A stretch of 64,000 nucleotides of DNA from Opitutales bacterium. GTDB lineage: Bacteria > Verrucomicrobiota > Verrucomicrobiia > Opitutales > JABSRG01. The notes below the pieces were generated by a model. The model made no database searches and was not told the DNA's origin. It saw nothing but the letters and a program-made list of their open reading frames with translations. The DNA is taken from NCBI GenBank assembly GCA_028280845.1, contig JANQKZ010000001.1, forward strand, positions 22,027-86,026. The letters run 5' to 3'. How positions within the stretch are numbered: position 1 is the first letter of the stretch; each line of letters opens with the position of its first letter. Position numbers and translations under genes: made by a program. Shown here piece by piece: positions 1 to 8,033 of the stretch.

Positions 1-1
1 C

Positions 2-835
2 TTTGACATGCGCTCCGAAAGCTGGTGGAGCGCCGAAGGCTCGATTGTAGATGGTGTGTTGCGGTTTCAGGGAGACGGTTGGGACGTGCAGGTTCAGGAC
101 GGCGTGTTAACCGGAACGACGACCTCCATCGGTGGTGAGGGGAAACAGGTCTCTTTTCGATTGAACCGTGTCGAACGCCTATCCCCGACCCTGGGCATGT
201 CTCCTCCCCCAGGAGCGGTCGTCTTGTTTGACGGCAGTGGTTTCGAGCATTGGCGTCATAACAGGGGGGATGAGGTTCTCTGGAAACTCATTCCCGGGGA
301 GATGGCGATGGAAGTCGCCCCGACTGAAGATGTCCCGGACGGCATGCGAGACCTCCAGACCAAGGACGAGTTCGGGAGTATGCGCTTGCATATCGAATTT
401 AAAACTCCGCTCGATCTTGGCCGACGCGGGCAGGGCCGGGGCAATAGCGGCGTATTTCTCATGGGCTTTTTCGAGGTGCAGGTGCTGGACAGCTATGGAT
501 TGGTCGGTAAATGGAATGAAGCCGGGGCGCTCTATAAGGTCGCTCCTCCCATGGTCAATATGGCGGCTCCTCCCGGCCAATGGCAGACCTATGATATTGA
601 GTTTACAGCACCGGTGCTGGACATCGGGGGTAACGTGATCAAAGAAGCCATGATCACGGTGTATCACAATGGGGTGATCATTCACCGGGACCAACCGATT
701 CCGCACCGCACCGCGTGGAAACAGGAAGACCGCGACCCTCCCACCACTACCAGGGGGCCCATTCGGTTGCAGAATCACTCCAATGCAGTGCAGTTCCGAA
801 ATATCTGGCTGGTGGAAACGGGCAAAGGCGGGTAG
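2..835 (+). CDS. DUF1080 (3-keto-disaccharide hydrolase-like) protein, 5' end outside window
   Basis: The reading frame is open to the first base of the window, so the start and any signal peptide are missing; the first visible methionine (position 8) is probably internal. About 275 residues remain. The segment after PPPGAVVLFDG is a typical DUF1080 domain: an LFDG opening, then RLHIEFKTP, a GNSGVFLMG turn, FEVQVLDSYG, GQWQTYDIEFTAP and a closing RLQNHSNAVQFRNIW strand. Family members are secreted concanavalin-like beta sandwiches, some of which hydrolyse 3-keto-glycosides. A paralogue sits at 38034-38837, where it overlaps an oxidoreductase. The residues before the domain look like part of another beta-rich region, so the intact protein may have two domains. 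The next gene is convergent, 29 bp away. Family assignment is firm; substrate is unknown. Confidence 0.85.
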   Translation, partial: FDMRSESWWSAEGSIVDGVLRFQGDGWDVQVQDGVLTGTTTSIGGEGKQVSFRLNRVERLSPTLGMSPPPGAVVLFDGSGFEHWRHNRGDEVLWKLIPGEMAMEVAPTEDVPDGMRDLQTKDEFGSMRLHIEFKTPLDLGRRGQGRGNSGVFLMGFFEVQVLDSYGLVGKWNEAGALYKVAPPMVNMAAPPGQWQTYDIEFTAPVLDIGGNVIKEAMITVYHNGVIIHRDQPIPHRTAWKQEDRDPPTTTRGPIRLQNHSNAVQFRNIWLVETGKGG

Positions 836-864
836 TGAGCCCTTGGAATTGGGTGCCGTCGGCG

Positions 865-3051
865 CTATTTTGGAAGCGGCAATCGGATGACCCTTGATTC
901 TTCACCGTTTCGGTAGACGAATTGGTAGAAGAAGGCGGGGGTATCCCGGGGCAGAACAATTTGAAACAGGATGTCAAAGGTACTGCGTTCCTGCCCGGTA
1001 GCGTCGTTGAACTTCTTCCCCTGACTGTAGTCCGACAGGGTATAAGGGATGGTGAATTCGTAGGGAAGATCTCGACCTGATGGTCCGTAGCGGATGGAGC
1101 GCACGCCGATCCACTGGTCCCCTTTGCCATACCTAACGGCAACGCCGGGTTGAATGGCGAGTCCGGGGACATTGATCCAACCATAGGTGATGTCAGTTCC
1201 GTTCCGAACCAGTCTAGTGAACCGGCGGTTCCCTTCAATTTCTCTGAGGACACGCACGGCCTCCAGCGGATCATTGATCATCTGAAAGGCCTTGGAGACG
1301 GAGTCGGCCAACAGGGATTCCCCCTGGTCGGCCTGCAGTTCATACCGATATTGATCGATCTTTCCATCTCGTTCGACTTCGACGAAAAACTCAGTGGCGG
1401 TCAGCGGAGCTTGGAACCTGAAAGAAAACCCGATTCCCAAGCCGTGAGTATTGAGGTTATCAGCATCAAACCCGGGATTGGGGTCGAAGCTATAAGTGAC
1501 GCGCTCATTATCCTTGAACCATTCATTCAGGACGCAGGTGTAGGAGCCGTCTTCCTCCCAAAGATAGAGGCTGGGTGCGCCATCTTCGGGGTTCTGGCCA
1601 ACTGACTGTAATTCAATAGGGGTGCGCGCGTCGTCGGCATTGCTGGGAGGTTTATGCCGCTCAACGAAAACTGGAGTGGTGGAACCGTCCTTCAGTTCAA
1701 TCTGGACGTAAATATCTCTTTCCGGAAGGACGGGTATGGCCCGCAAATAGGTGGCATAGGCTGAGGAAATAGAAGCTGCCCTCTGGGTATGTCCTTCGAG
1801 GCCGCGGACCTGAAAAGAGCGATCCAAATTATCTTTGCTGTAGCCAATACTGACCCGTTCCACATAGGGAAAAAACGGGCCGAGATTGATGGAAAAAGTA
1901 TCATCCAACCAGGTCATGGATGATAGGTTGGATTGATTTAAACTCTGACGGATATTTGAGTATTCGGCGGTGTTAGCCTCCACCGCATAGGTGAAGGGGC
2001 CGACGGTTTTCACTCCCATAAACTCAAGTTCGAGCGTAATGGATTCCGCTTCTTTTAAGCGGTTCTGATCGAGCTTTCCGCCAAACACCTGGTTGGTTCC
2101 ATCAAACTGAGTCCTCGGTTGAGCAACACCATCGATGGAAAGGTCGACCCGGGCGATTCCCTTGAGGAACCGCTGTAGCTCGTCCTCCATCTCGATTTCG
2201 ACTGTAAGTCGATTTTGAATGGTGCGGTCGGGGACAATGGAAACTTGAAAGTCCTCCCGGGTTAATTGATCCAGGTTTAGCCCGGCACTGAGTTCCATCA
2301 TCTGGAGGGATTGTTCGTCCGTCATCACCACCGGCGTCGGCGTGGTGGAGGAAGGGATTTCGGTGGGACGGTCGCCCTGAGATAAGGGAAGTCCTGGACC
2401 CTCGGCGGGTGAAGTCTGACTTTCCGCTCCGGGTGAAGTGGGCCGGGTCTTTGCCGGCTCACCTTCCGGAGGGAACGGTTCCTGGTTATCCTCTCCAAAA
2501 AAAGAAATGCCGACGATGGAAAGCAGACCGATCGCGAGGACGGCTCCGGAAATGGGCAGGATGGGTGGTTTTTTGCCTTTTTTCCTTCCAGCCGGCGCTT
2601 GGGGGAAGGGCGGAGCCGTCTTCCCGGAGATCAAGGTCTGCAGTTCGTGAACCAAGTGGTCCGCATGCTCGGTTAATGATCCCGAATGCGCATCCAGCCA
2701 GTGCGTGGAGGAGACAAACAGCTCCAGCGAAGGGGAGGGCATGATGTCCTCCATCCGGACGGGGAACACGGGTTTCTTTTTACTGACGGCCCGCTCAACT
2801 TCCCGACGGACGTAAGTAGATTGGTTGGCCTCTGCGGAGAGCAGCAGGATGAGACAGCGGGAATTTTCGATGCCGAAAATGATTTCGTCTCCCCACTCAC
2901 GGCCGGGACGCACGTTGCGATGATCAATCCAACACTTCAATCCCTTGGCCTCCAGGGATTGGCAGATCATGTCTGCTTTTTCGTCATCCTTGCTGGAGTG
3001 ACTGATAAACGCAGAAAAACTGTAGAGCTGATCATCCTCCATAAGACTCAT
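865..3051 (-). CDS. TIR-domain, single-pass membrane protein with large C-terminal region
   Basis: The start is set at MSLMEDDQ (3051); the frame stays open further upstream but that stretch is proline-rich and overlaps the divergent gene. No clear Shine-Dalgarno is visible for any start. Residues 9-125 form a TIR domain: YSFSAFISHSSKDDEKAD at the start, WIDHRNVRPGREWGDEI, LILLLSAEANQS, then VRREVERA, whose Glu84 lies where TIR NADases place their catalytic glutamate. A basic linker (GRKKGKK) and one hydrophobic helix at about 163-185 follow. About 540 residues remain, with a proline/serine/threonine-rich spacer and beta-rich segments I do not recognise. The basic-inside rule puts the TIR domain in the cytoplasm and the long part outside. 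TIR proteins act in signalling or NAD-depleting defence; which applies here cannot be told. 728 residues. Confidence 0.8.
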   Translation of the reverse strand: MSLMEDDQLYSFSAFISHSSKDDEKADMICQSLEAKGLKCWIDHRNVRPGREWGDEIIFGIENSRCLILLLSAEANQSTYVRREVERAVSKKKPVFPVRMEDIMPSPSLELFVSSTHWLDAHSGSLTEHADHLVHELQTLISGKTAPPFPQAPAGRKKGKKPPILPISGAVLAIGLLSIVGISFFGEDNQEPFPPEGEPAKTRPTSPGAESQTSPAEGPGLPLSQGDRPTEIPSSTTPTPVVMTDEQSLQMMELSAGLNLDQLTREDFQVSIVPDRTIQNRLTVEIEMEDELQRFLKGIARVDLSIDGVAQPRTQFDGTNQVFGGKLDQNRLKEAESITLELEFMGVKTVGPFTYAVEANTAEYSNIRQSLNQSNLSSMTWLDDTFSINLGPFFPYVERVSIGYSKDNLDRSFQVRGLEGHTQRAASISSAYATYLRAIPVLPERDIYVQIELKDGSTTPVFVERHKPPSNADDARTPIELQSVGQNPEDGAPSLYLWEEDGSYTCVLNEWFKDNERVTYSFDPNPGFDADNLNTHGLGIGFSFRFQAPLTATEFFVEVERDGKIDQYRYELQADQGESLLADSVSKAFQMINDPLEAVRVLREIEGNRRFTRLVRNGTDITYGWINVPGLAIQPGVAVRYGKGDQWIGVRSIRYGPSGRDLPYEFTIPYTLSDYSQGKKFNDATGQERSTFDILFQIVLPRDTPAFFYQFVYRNGEESRVIRLPLPK

Positions 3052-3187
3052 ACGATTAATAGAGGGGAGGTTTGCAAGAGTGACTAGAGGAAAACCGGGA
3101 AGGCCCTTTAACGCAATAAAGATTACTGTCCACAGGAGGGGTGGTTCTGGAGGACAGGGGAGTGGGCTATGGTCTGGCATAAACAGG

Positions 3188-4528
3188 ATGGATATGAAGC
3201 CAGAAGTTCCCAATTCGATATTTAAGTTGTGGGCACCGACACCTCCGATGGGGTGGAACAGCTATAATTGCTTTGGTGCCAACGTCATTGAAGAAGAGGT
3301 CATGGCCAATGCGGAGTATCAGGCGAAGCACCTGAAGCGATATGGGTGGGATTACGTCGTGATCGACTATTGTTGGTCGTATCCCAGCCCGCCATCTACC
3401 ACGACGAACAATCCTCCTCAATTCCCCAGCCCGGTTGATGGCTGCCCCTTGCCCTGGTTAGCCATGGATGATTACGGTCGACTTCTACCCGATCCGAGAC
3501 GGTTCCCGAGTTCGGCGGATGGGGATGGGTTCGGTCCGCTGGCGGAGTACGTCCACAGCCTCGGCCTGAAATTTGGTATTCATGTTATGCGGGGCATTCC
3601 GTGGCAGGCCGTATGGGCAAAATCTCCGGTTCTGGGGGTCGACGGGATTACCGCCGATATGATTTCCAGCGAGGAACGGCTGTGCACCTGGTTAAACCAG
3701 ATGCGGACGGTCGAGATGAACCGGCCAGGAGCCCAGGCCTACTATGATTCTCTCGGCGCGCTCTACGCAGGCTGGGGGGTGGATTTCATCAAGATGGATG
3801 ATGTCGATATGCATGAGATCTATCACGCGGAGGAAGCCGAAGCCATGCAGCGGGCCATCCAGGTATCCGAACGACCTATCGTATTGAGTTTATCCCTTAA
3901 TTTAAAACTGGAGAACCGGGACCATGTCTCTGCGATTTCGAACATGTGGCGAATATCGAAGGATTTCTGGGATGAATGGGAGCTGCTGGAGGCTCAATTT
4001 GAAAAGCTGCACAACTGGAACTCGGTCCAGTCGCCAGGGAATTATCCGGACGCGGATATGTTACAGCTGGGGTGGATTTCCAGGCGAGGCCCTCATGGAC
4101 CGGAGCGTGTGAGCCGGTTTACCGAGGAGGAGCAGATGACGCATATGACGCTCTGGTGCATAGCCAAATCTCCCTTGATGATGGGAGGCGATATGCCCGA
4201 CAACAGCGACTTTGTGGAGGGTCTTCTGACCAATGAGGAAGTCATTGCGGCAAACCAGTTGGGGCAAAATCCCTATCAGCTGTACCGCGAGGGCAATCGG
4301 GTGGTATGGATGTCCGAAATGCCAGCGGGTAACGGCTATTTTGTGGCCTGTTTCAACACGGGTGAAGCTCTCGAGGAAGTGGAGGTGTCGCTGGCTGATC
4401 TGGGGATTGAAGGTGGAGCCGAGGTCCGCGACCTATGGGCCCGTAATGATCTTGGAGTCGTGAGTTCCAGTTTTTCCCCTGACATCCCGCCACATGGCGG
4501 ACGCTTATATACGATTGTTCCCGGCTAG
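3188..4528 (+). CDS. GH27 family alpha-galactosidase-like glycoside hydrolase
   Basis: Start chosen at MDMKPEVP (3188), because translation from 3080 adds 36 low-complexity residues that overlap the divergent TIR gene. 446 residues. The GH27 barrel is evident: PPMGWNSYNCFG near residue 20, YVVIDYCW, LGLKFGIHVMRG, then DFIKMDD with Asp204 as probable nucleophile, and WRISKDFWDEW with Asp259 as probable acid/base. NYPDADMLQLG and KSPLMMGGDM are also family hallmarks, followed by a beta-sandwich C-terminus. Family members remove terminal alpha-galactosyl (or beta-arabinopyranosyl) residues with retention. No signal peptide is seen, so the enzyme is probably cytoplasmic and acts on imported oligosaccharides. 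It stands alone, with no transporter next to it. Confidence 0.9.
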   Translation: MDMKPEVPNSIFKLWAPTPPMGWNSYNCFGANVIEEEVMANAEYQAKHLKRYGWDYVVIDYCWSYPSPPSTTTNNPPQFPSPVDGCPLPWLAMDDYGRLLPDPRRFPSSADGDGFGPLAEYVHSLGLKFGIHVMRGIPWQAVWAKSPVLGVDGITADMISSEERLCTWLNQMRTVEMNRPGAQAYYDSLGALYAGWGVDFIKMDDVDMHEIYHAEEAEAMQRAIQVSERPIVLSLSLNLKLENRDHVSAISNMWRISKDFWDEWELLEAQFEKLHNWNSVQSPGNYPDADMLQLGWISRRGPHGPERVSRFTEEEQMTHMTLWCIAKSPLMMGGDMPDNSDFVEGLLTNEEVIAANQLGQNPYQLYREGNRVVWMSEMPAGNGYFVACFNTGEALEEVEVSLADLGIEGGAEVRDLWARNDLGVVSSSFSPDIPPHGGRLYTIVPG

Positions 4529-4660
4529 GGATTTTCTTTGAGCCCTGAACTCTGAAACCGTCTCATGGATGAGATCATTTGGAATTTGGAGCATAGGATT
4601 TTAAATATCTTCTTCATTCCGTCATTGCGTATAGGGTGAGCCGGAATAATAGATAGGGCT

Positions 4661-5473
4661 ATGCCTCATCGGTTAGTTAAGCCGGACTTCGATTCTGTAA
4701 AGCGGGACCTGGAATTGGCGTCCCATGTACAGAAGTCGATGCATCCATCGTCGATGCCTGAGGTGGATCGCTATGATGTTTTTGCGGAAACGACCCCGGT
4801 CACTTACGGAAATGGTGACTTTTACGACGCGATTAGTGTTTTACCCCGGCAAGCAGAGGCCGGGTATATTCTGAACGAACGGTCCGACCCTGAACAGATT
4901 GTCTTCCTGGTGGGAGATGCAACCGGGCATGGTGTGGCTTCCGCTCTGGTGGTCACGCAAATTCGTTCGATGTTGCGCACCACGGTTCGAATGGGGGTTT
5001 ACTACCGGGTGCTGGTGGACTGTCTCAACCGTCAGCTTATGGATGACCTCCTCCCAGAGCATTTTGTGACCATGTGGATGGGGCGCCTCCATATCCGGGA
5101 AAATTATATTCGAGGCCTCAGCATGGGGCAGGCTCCATATTTTTTTTATAGTTCCCGAAATGGCCACTGTGAAGGGTACGGGGCGCACACCCCACCTCTC
5201 GGCATTATGGAGGACTTTCCCCCTTACGACCCCCAGGTGTTTCATTTCAATCCAGGAGATATCTTACTGCTTCCCACTGACGGCTATGTTGAAACCATGA
5301 ATAAAAAGGAGGAGATATATGGGAAGGAGCGGCTCATTTCCTGCGTGGAGCAACATGCCAGCCTGCCTGCAGCCGACTTGCATGAAGCGATCTGGGAGGA
5401 TATGGCTGCATTCGCGAATGGGAAAAAACCGCAAGACGACCGGACTATGGTGATCATTAAGCGGGTTTCCTGA
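4661..5473 (+). CDS. PP2C/SpoIIE-type protein serine phosphatase (RsbU-like)
   Basis: 270 residues spanning only the phosphatase domain and a short N-terminal helix (LELASHVQKSMHPSSMPEVDRYDV), the usual linker helix of RsbU proteins. Metal-binding motifs are present in variant form: GDFYD (usually preceded by Gly, here by Asn), VGDATGHG in place of D-V-S/M-GHG, LLPTDGYVE, and the terminal QDDRTMVIIK. Such enzymes dephosphorylate anti-anti-sigma factors (STAS proteins) in partner-switching stress responses. No STAS, anti-sigma kinase or sensor domain is adjacent, so the partner must lie elsewhere. The gene is followed within 45 bp by the cupin gene on the same strand. Confidence 0.85.
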   Translation: MPHRLVKPDFDSVKRDLELASHVQKSMHPSSMPEVDRYDVFAETTPVTYGNGDFYDAISVLPRQAEAGYILNERSDPEQIVFLVGDATGHGVASALVVTQIRSMLRTTVRMGVYYRVLVDCLNRQLMDDLLPEHFVTMWMGRLHIRENYIRGLSMGQAPYFFYSSRNGHCEGYGAHTPPLGIMEDFPPYDPQVFHFNPGDILLLPTDGYVETMNKKEEIYGKERLISCVEQHASLPAADLHEAIWEDMAAFANGKKPQDDRTMVIIKRVS

Positions 5474-5515
5474 TTAATCCTCGCAACATCGAAGGCCTCT
5501 CTCGTAATTTTACGC

Positions 5516-6124
5516 ATGTTATCACTTGTATTTGCTTTGATCATGTCAGGCTCAGCTCCTTCCATCGCTTCCCTTCAGGATTATGATTTAAATGGGATTG
5601 TGAAGGCACTGGACATGGTGCCCCTGGCTGACGAAGGGGGGTTCTTTAAAGAAATCTATCGCTCCCCCGTTGTCATTGATAATCAGCATCTGGATCCGGG
5701 CCGTTATGGAGAGGGGAAACGCAATGCAGGGACCATTATCTACTTTCTCATGAGTTATCCGGACGGGTTTTCGGCCATGCATCTCGTGAAAACGGATGAG
5801 ACCTTCATGTGGTTGGCGGGTGATCCATTCGAGACGCTCCTGCTGAACCCCGATGGCAGCGTAGAAACCTTTATCATGGGGCCGGACGTGGAAGCCGGGC
5901 ATAGACCCTTTGTCACCATTAAGAAGGATGTTTGGCAGGGAAGTCGGGTTTTACCGAAAGAGGACGGAAAAGGGTGGGCTCTCATTACCGCTACCTTGTC
6001 TCCCGGGTTTGATTGGGCTGATTTTGAATTGGGGGAAGCTGCCGCACTGATCGAAAAATGGCCGTTGGCCGAACCCGCCATCCTGGCCTTAGTTCGTGAG
6101 GAAGCTCCTGATGGTAAGCGCTAA
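5516..6124 (+). CDS. DUF985 (cupin_5) family protein, probably exported
   Basis: 202 residues. The first 20 (MLSLVFALIMSGSAPSIASL) look like a cleavable signal peptide. The remainder matches the DUF985/cupin_5 fold: LDMVPLADEGGFFKEIYRS, TIIYFLMSYPDGFSAMHLVKTDETFMWLAGDP, a LLNPDGSVE strand, VWQGSRVL and SPGFDWADFELG. The GGFFKEIYRS opening, the H-x-V-K and the E-F-H/E-like cluster correspond to the sugar- or metal-binding pocket of the family. Biochemical role is poorly defined; members have been linked to sugar nucleotide-like ligands. The gene follows the SpoIIE phosphatase by 42 bp and precedes the methyltransferase by 15 bp, so the four genes 4661-7608 may form one transcript. Confidence 0.75.
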   Translation: MLSLVFALIMSGSAPSIASLQDYDLNGIVKALDMVPLADEGGFFKEIYRSPVVIDNQHLDPGRYGEGKRNAGTIIYFLMSYPDGFSAMHLVKTDETFMWLAGDPFETLLLNPDGSVETFIMGPDVEAGHRPFVTIKKDVWQGSRVLPKEDGKGWALITATLSPGFDWADFELGEAAALIEKWPLAEPAILALVREEAPDGKR

Positions 6125-6139
6125 CTCAAGACGACTTGC

Positions 6140-6919
6140 ATGGAATTTTCATATCAACTCAAGAAGGCCCTGTGGTATCCTGTATTTCTCGCCGCTAAGG
6201 GGATATCTGGAACCAATTTTAACTGGTTCAATGGGCGGCTTTATCAGTCCTTTTTCCCTTACTACCAATATGGAAATGTCAGGATTGATTACCCTAAAAC
6301 GGAAGACAGTTTAAAACGGTGCGGGGGCTTTTTCTTTGATGCATATGAGGACAACGAATCGGAATTGATTCAGCGGCATATGAAGCCGGACGATACGGTT
6401 CTGGAGCTGGGCGCCTGCTTGGGATTCATTTCCTGCCTGACGCAATCGATCCTCGGGGAGGCCTCGCGCAGCACACACACAGTAGTGGAGGCCAACCCGG
6501 CCATGATCCCCCATCTGAAAGTGAACCGGGCTTTAAATGATTCCCGGTTTGAGGTTATCGAAGGCGTAATTGCGGAGCAACCGGTCAAGCTGGTCGTAGA
6601 GGCGGATGATTTTCTGTCCAGCCAGGTCAATGAAAGTGAGGGAGAGGGTGGAGTAGTGATCCCCCATGTAGCATATAGTGAACTTCCGCTCGCCGAGGAT
6701 TATAATGTTTGGATTATGGATATCGAAGGCGGAGAGATCAGCTTTATTCAGACGTACCAGGCATATCTGTCCCGTTTACGTTTAATCATTGTAGAGACTC
6801 ACCCCGATCTGGTCTCTCGAGAAGAACTGGACCAGATGGAGTGTCTGCTGCGGGAGAACGGTCTTCGATTAATTGACCAGAGCGGACCCGTCGTCGTGTG
6901 GTCCAGGGAGGAAGTTTGA
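6140..6919 (+). CDS. FkbM family methyltransferase
   Basis: 259 residues. A Rossmann-type SAM-binding core is visible: VLELGACLGFISCLTQ (motif I), VVEANPAMIPHLKVN (motif II region with the acidic residue that binds the ribose), NDSRFEVIEGVI, and the FkbM-typical VWIMDIEGGEISFIQTY followed by RLIIVETHPDLV. The N-terminal 80 residues carry a YYQYGNVRIDYPKTED stretch like other glycan-modifying FkbM enzymes. These methylate hydroxyls of sugars or polyketides. Its stop codon overlaps the start of the PAP2 gene by one base pair (TGATG), so the two are translationally coupled. This suggests a shared role in envelope lipid or glycan modification, which is inference. Confidence 0.82.
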   Translation: MEFSYQLKKALWYPVFLAAKGISGTNFNWFNGRLYQSFFPYYQYGNVRIDYPKTEDSLKRCGGFFFDAYEDNESELIQRHMKPDDTVLELGACLGFISCLTQSILGEASRSTHTVVEANPAMIPHLKVNRALNDSRFEVIEGVIAEQPVKLVVEADDFLSSQVNESEGEGGVVIPHVAYSELPLAEDYNVWIMDIEGGEISFIQTYQAYLSRLRLIIVETHPDLVSREELDQMECLLRENGLRLIDQSGPVVVWSREEV

Positions 6920-7608
6920 TGAAGGAGTTTTTTACGATCATTAAACGGCTGGGGATTGAAGCTGGGGGTGTGGCCAAAGACTACCGATGGGGCCTGGTTG
7001 TGCTGGTGATCTCAATCGTTGTCCTGGTTGGTGTGATTTGGCCTTTCGATAAAGGCGTGCTGCAGCAGACCCAGATGATGTCGGGAGAAGGAATGATGCC
7101 GTATATACGCTGGATCAGCATGACGGGGGATTTTCACTACGCCCCGACCTTTGTTTTTCTTTTTCTTCTGGGTTTGGGCATATGGCGGAAATCCAGATCT
7201 TTACGGATCGCGGCGGTTGCCATTTTGCTGGGGGCGGGTTCTGCCGGGATAGCGGTCAATATTCTGAAACCCATGTTCGGGCGACCACGGCCTTACACGC
7301 AGATTGAAGATGGATTCTATCCACTCAGGGTGAGCCATGAGCATGGCAGCCTCCCCTCTGGTCATGCCTCCAGTACCTTGGGTCTGACAGTGGCGACGGG
7401 GATAATATTCCCTCCCAGCATTATTGTCGGTTTGCCGTATTCGATCGAAGTGTGCAGAAGTCGTATGGTGCTCGACCGGCATTACCTGTCCGACATTGTA
7501 GCTGGCGTTGGGCTCGGGACCTTTTGTGGGGGGCTCTTCGGGGTGGCCGGCCGCCGCTTGAGAAAGCAACAATGGGTGCCGGAATCGGATCGTGGTAAAC
7601 AAGGGTAA
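6919..7608 (+). CDS. PAP2 family membrane phosphatase
   Basis: Start at MKEFF (6919), overlapping the preceding stop; seven extra upstream residues are possible but would overlap more. 229 residues. Several hydrophobic helices surround the phosphatase signature in order: KPMFGRPRP, PSGHASS, and SRMVLDRHYLSDIVAG, containing the Lys/Arg, His and Arg-His-Asp residues needed for catalysis through a phosphohistidine. Family members dephosphorylate lipid phosphates such as phosphatidic acid, phosphatidylglycerol phosphate or undecaprenyl pyrophosphate on the outer side of the inner membrane. Co-translation with an FkbM methyltransferase suggests membrane lipid or lipid-linked glycan processing. Confidence in the fold is high; substrate unknown. 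Confidence 0.88.
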   Translation: MKEFFTIIKRLGIEAGGVAKDYRWGLVVLVISIVVLVGVIWPFDKGVLQQTQMMSGEGMMPYIRWISMTGDFHYAPTFVFLFLLGLGIWRKSRSLRIAAVAILLGAGSAGIAVNILKPMFGRPRPYTQIEDGFYPLRVSHEHGSLPSGHASSTLGLTVATGIIFPPSIIVGLPYSIEVCRSRMVLDRHYLSDIVAGVGLGTFCGGLFGVAGRRLRKQQWVPESDRGKQG

Positions 7609-7620
7609 ACCTAAACGGAA

Positions 7621-7966
7621 ATGAACCCCATCGCCTGGACCCAACGGGTGTTTCGAAAAGCCTCTATACCTTGGGTTATCCATTTATTGTTTTTCCTGGC
7701 GAACAGCATTCGTCCTTGGTCTGGATTATAGAATCGGAGTCGCCTGGTTTATTAAATAGGGGGTGCACCATCTTCTCTATATTCTGGGGAGTGGCAAGGA
7801 ACAGGCGTTGGGAACCCTTACGGGAATATCCCACGTTGAGACATTAACTCACTACATGGATGATTATCCCCCGGATGGCCTATATCAGGTTGTCATTTCA
7901 GGCCTGTATTATGCGTTTCTCGCCTGGATCCTGTCCCGGATGGCCTATTTCGGGAGAGATCATTGA
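7621..7966 (+). pseudogene. possible decayed small membrane-protein gene
   Basis: An ATG at 7621 opens a 36-residue frame (MNPIAWTQRVFRK, then a hydrophobic stretch) that stops at 7729-7731. A second frame continues directly with YRIGVAWFIK, a stop at 7757-7759, then HHLLYILGSGKEQALG to YYAFLAWILSRMAYFG, ending at 7966. The hydrophobic patches continue across a frame change and an in-frame stop, which suggests one broken gene rather than two small ones. A separate 67-residue protein beginning at GTG 7763 is also possible. I do not recognise the family. It lies 12 bp after the PAP2 gene. Confidence 0.35.
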
Positions 7967-8033
7967 TGGCGTGGGTTGATGCGAACCTGGAGGAACCAGA
8001 TCCGGCCCCGGTTCGAACGGCTAAGCGAACCCT

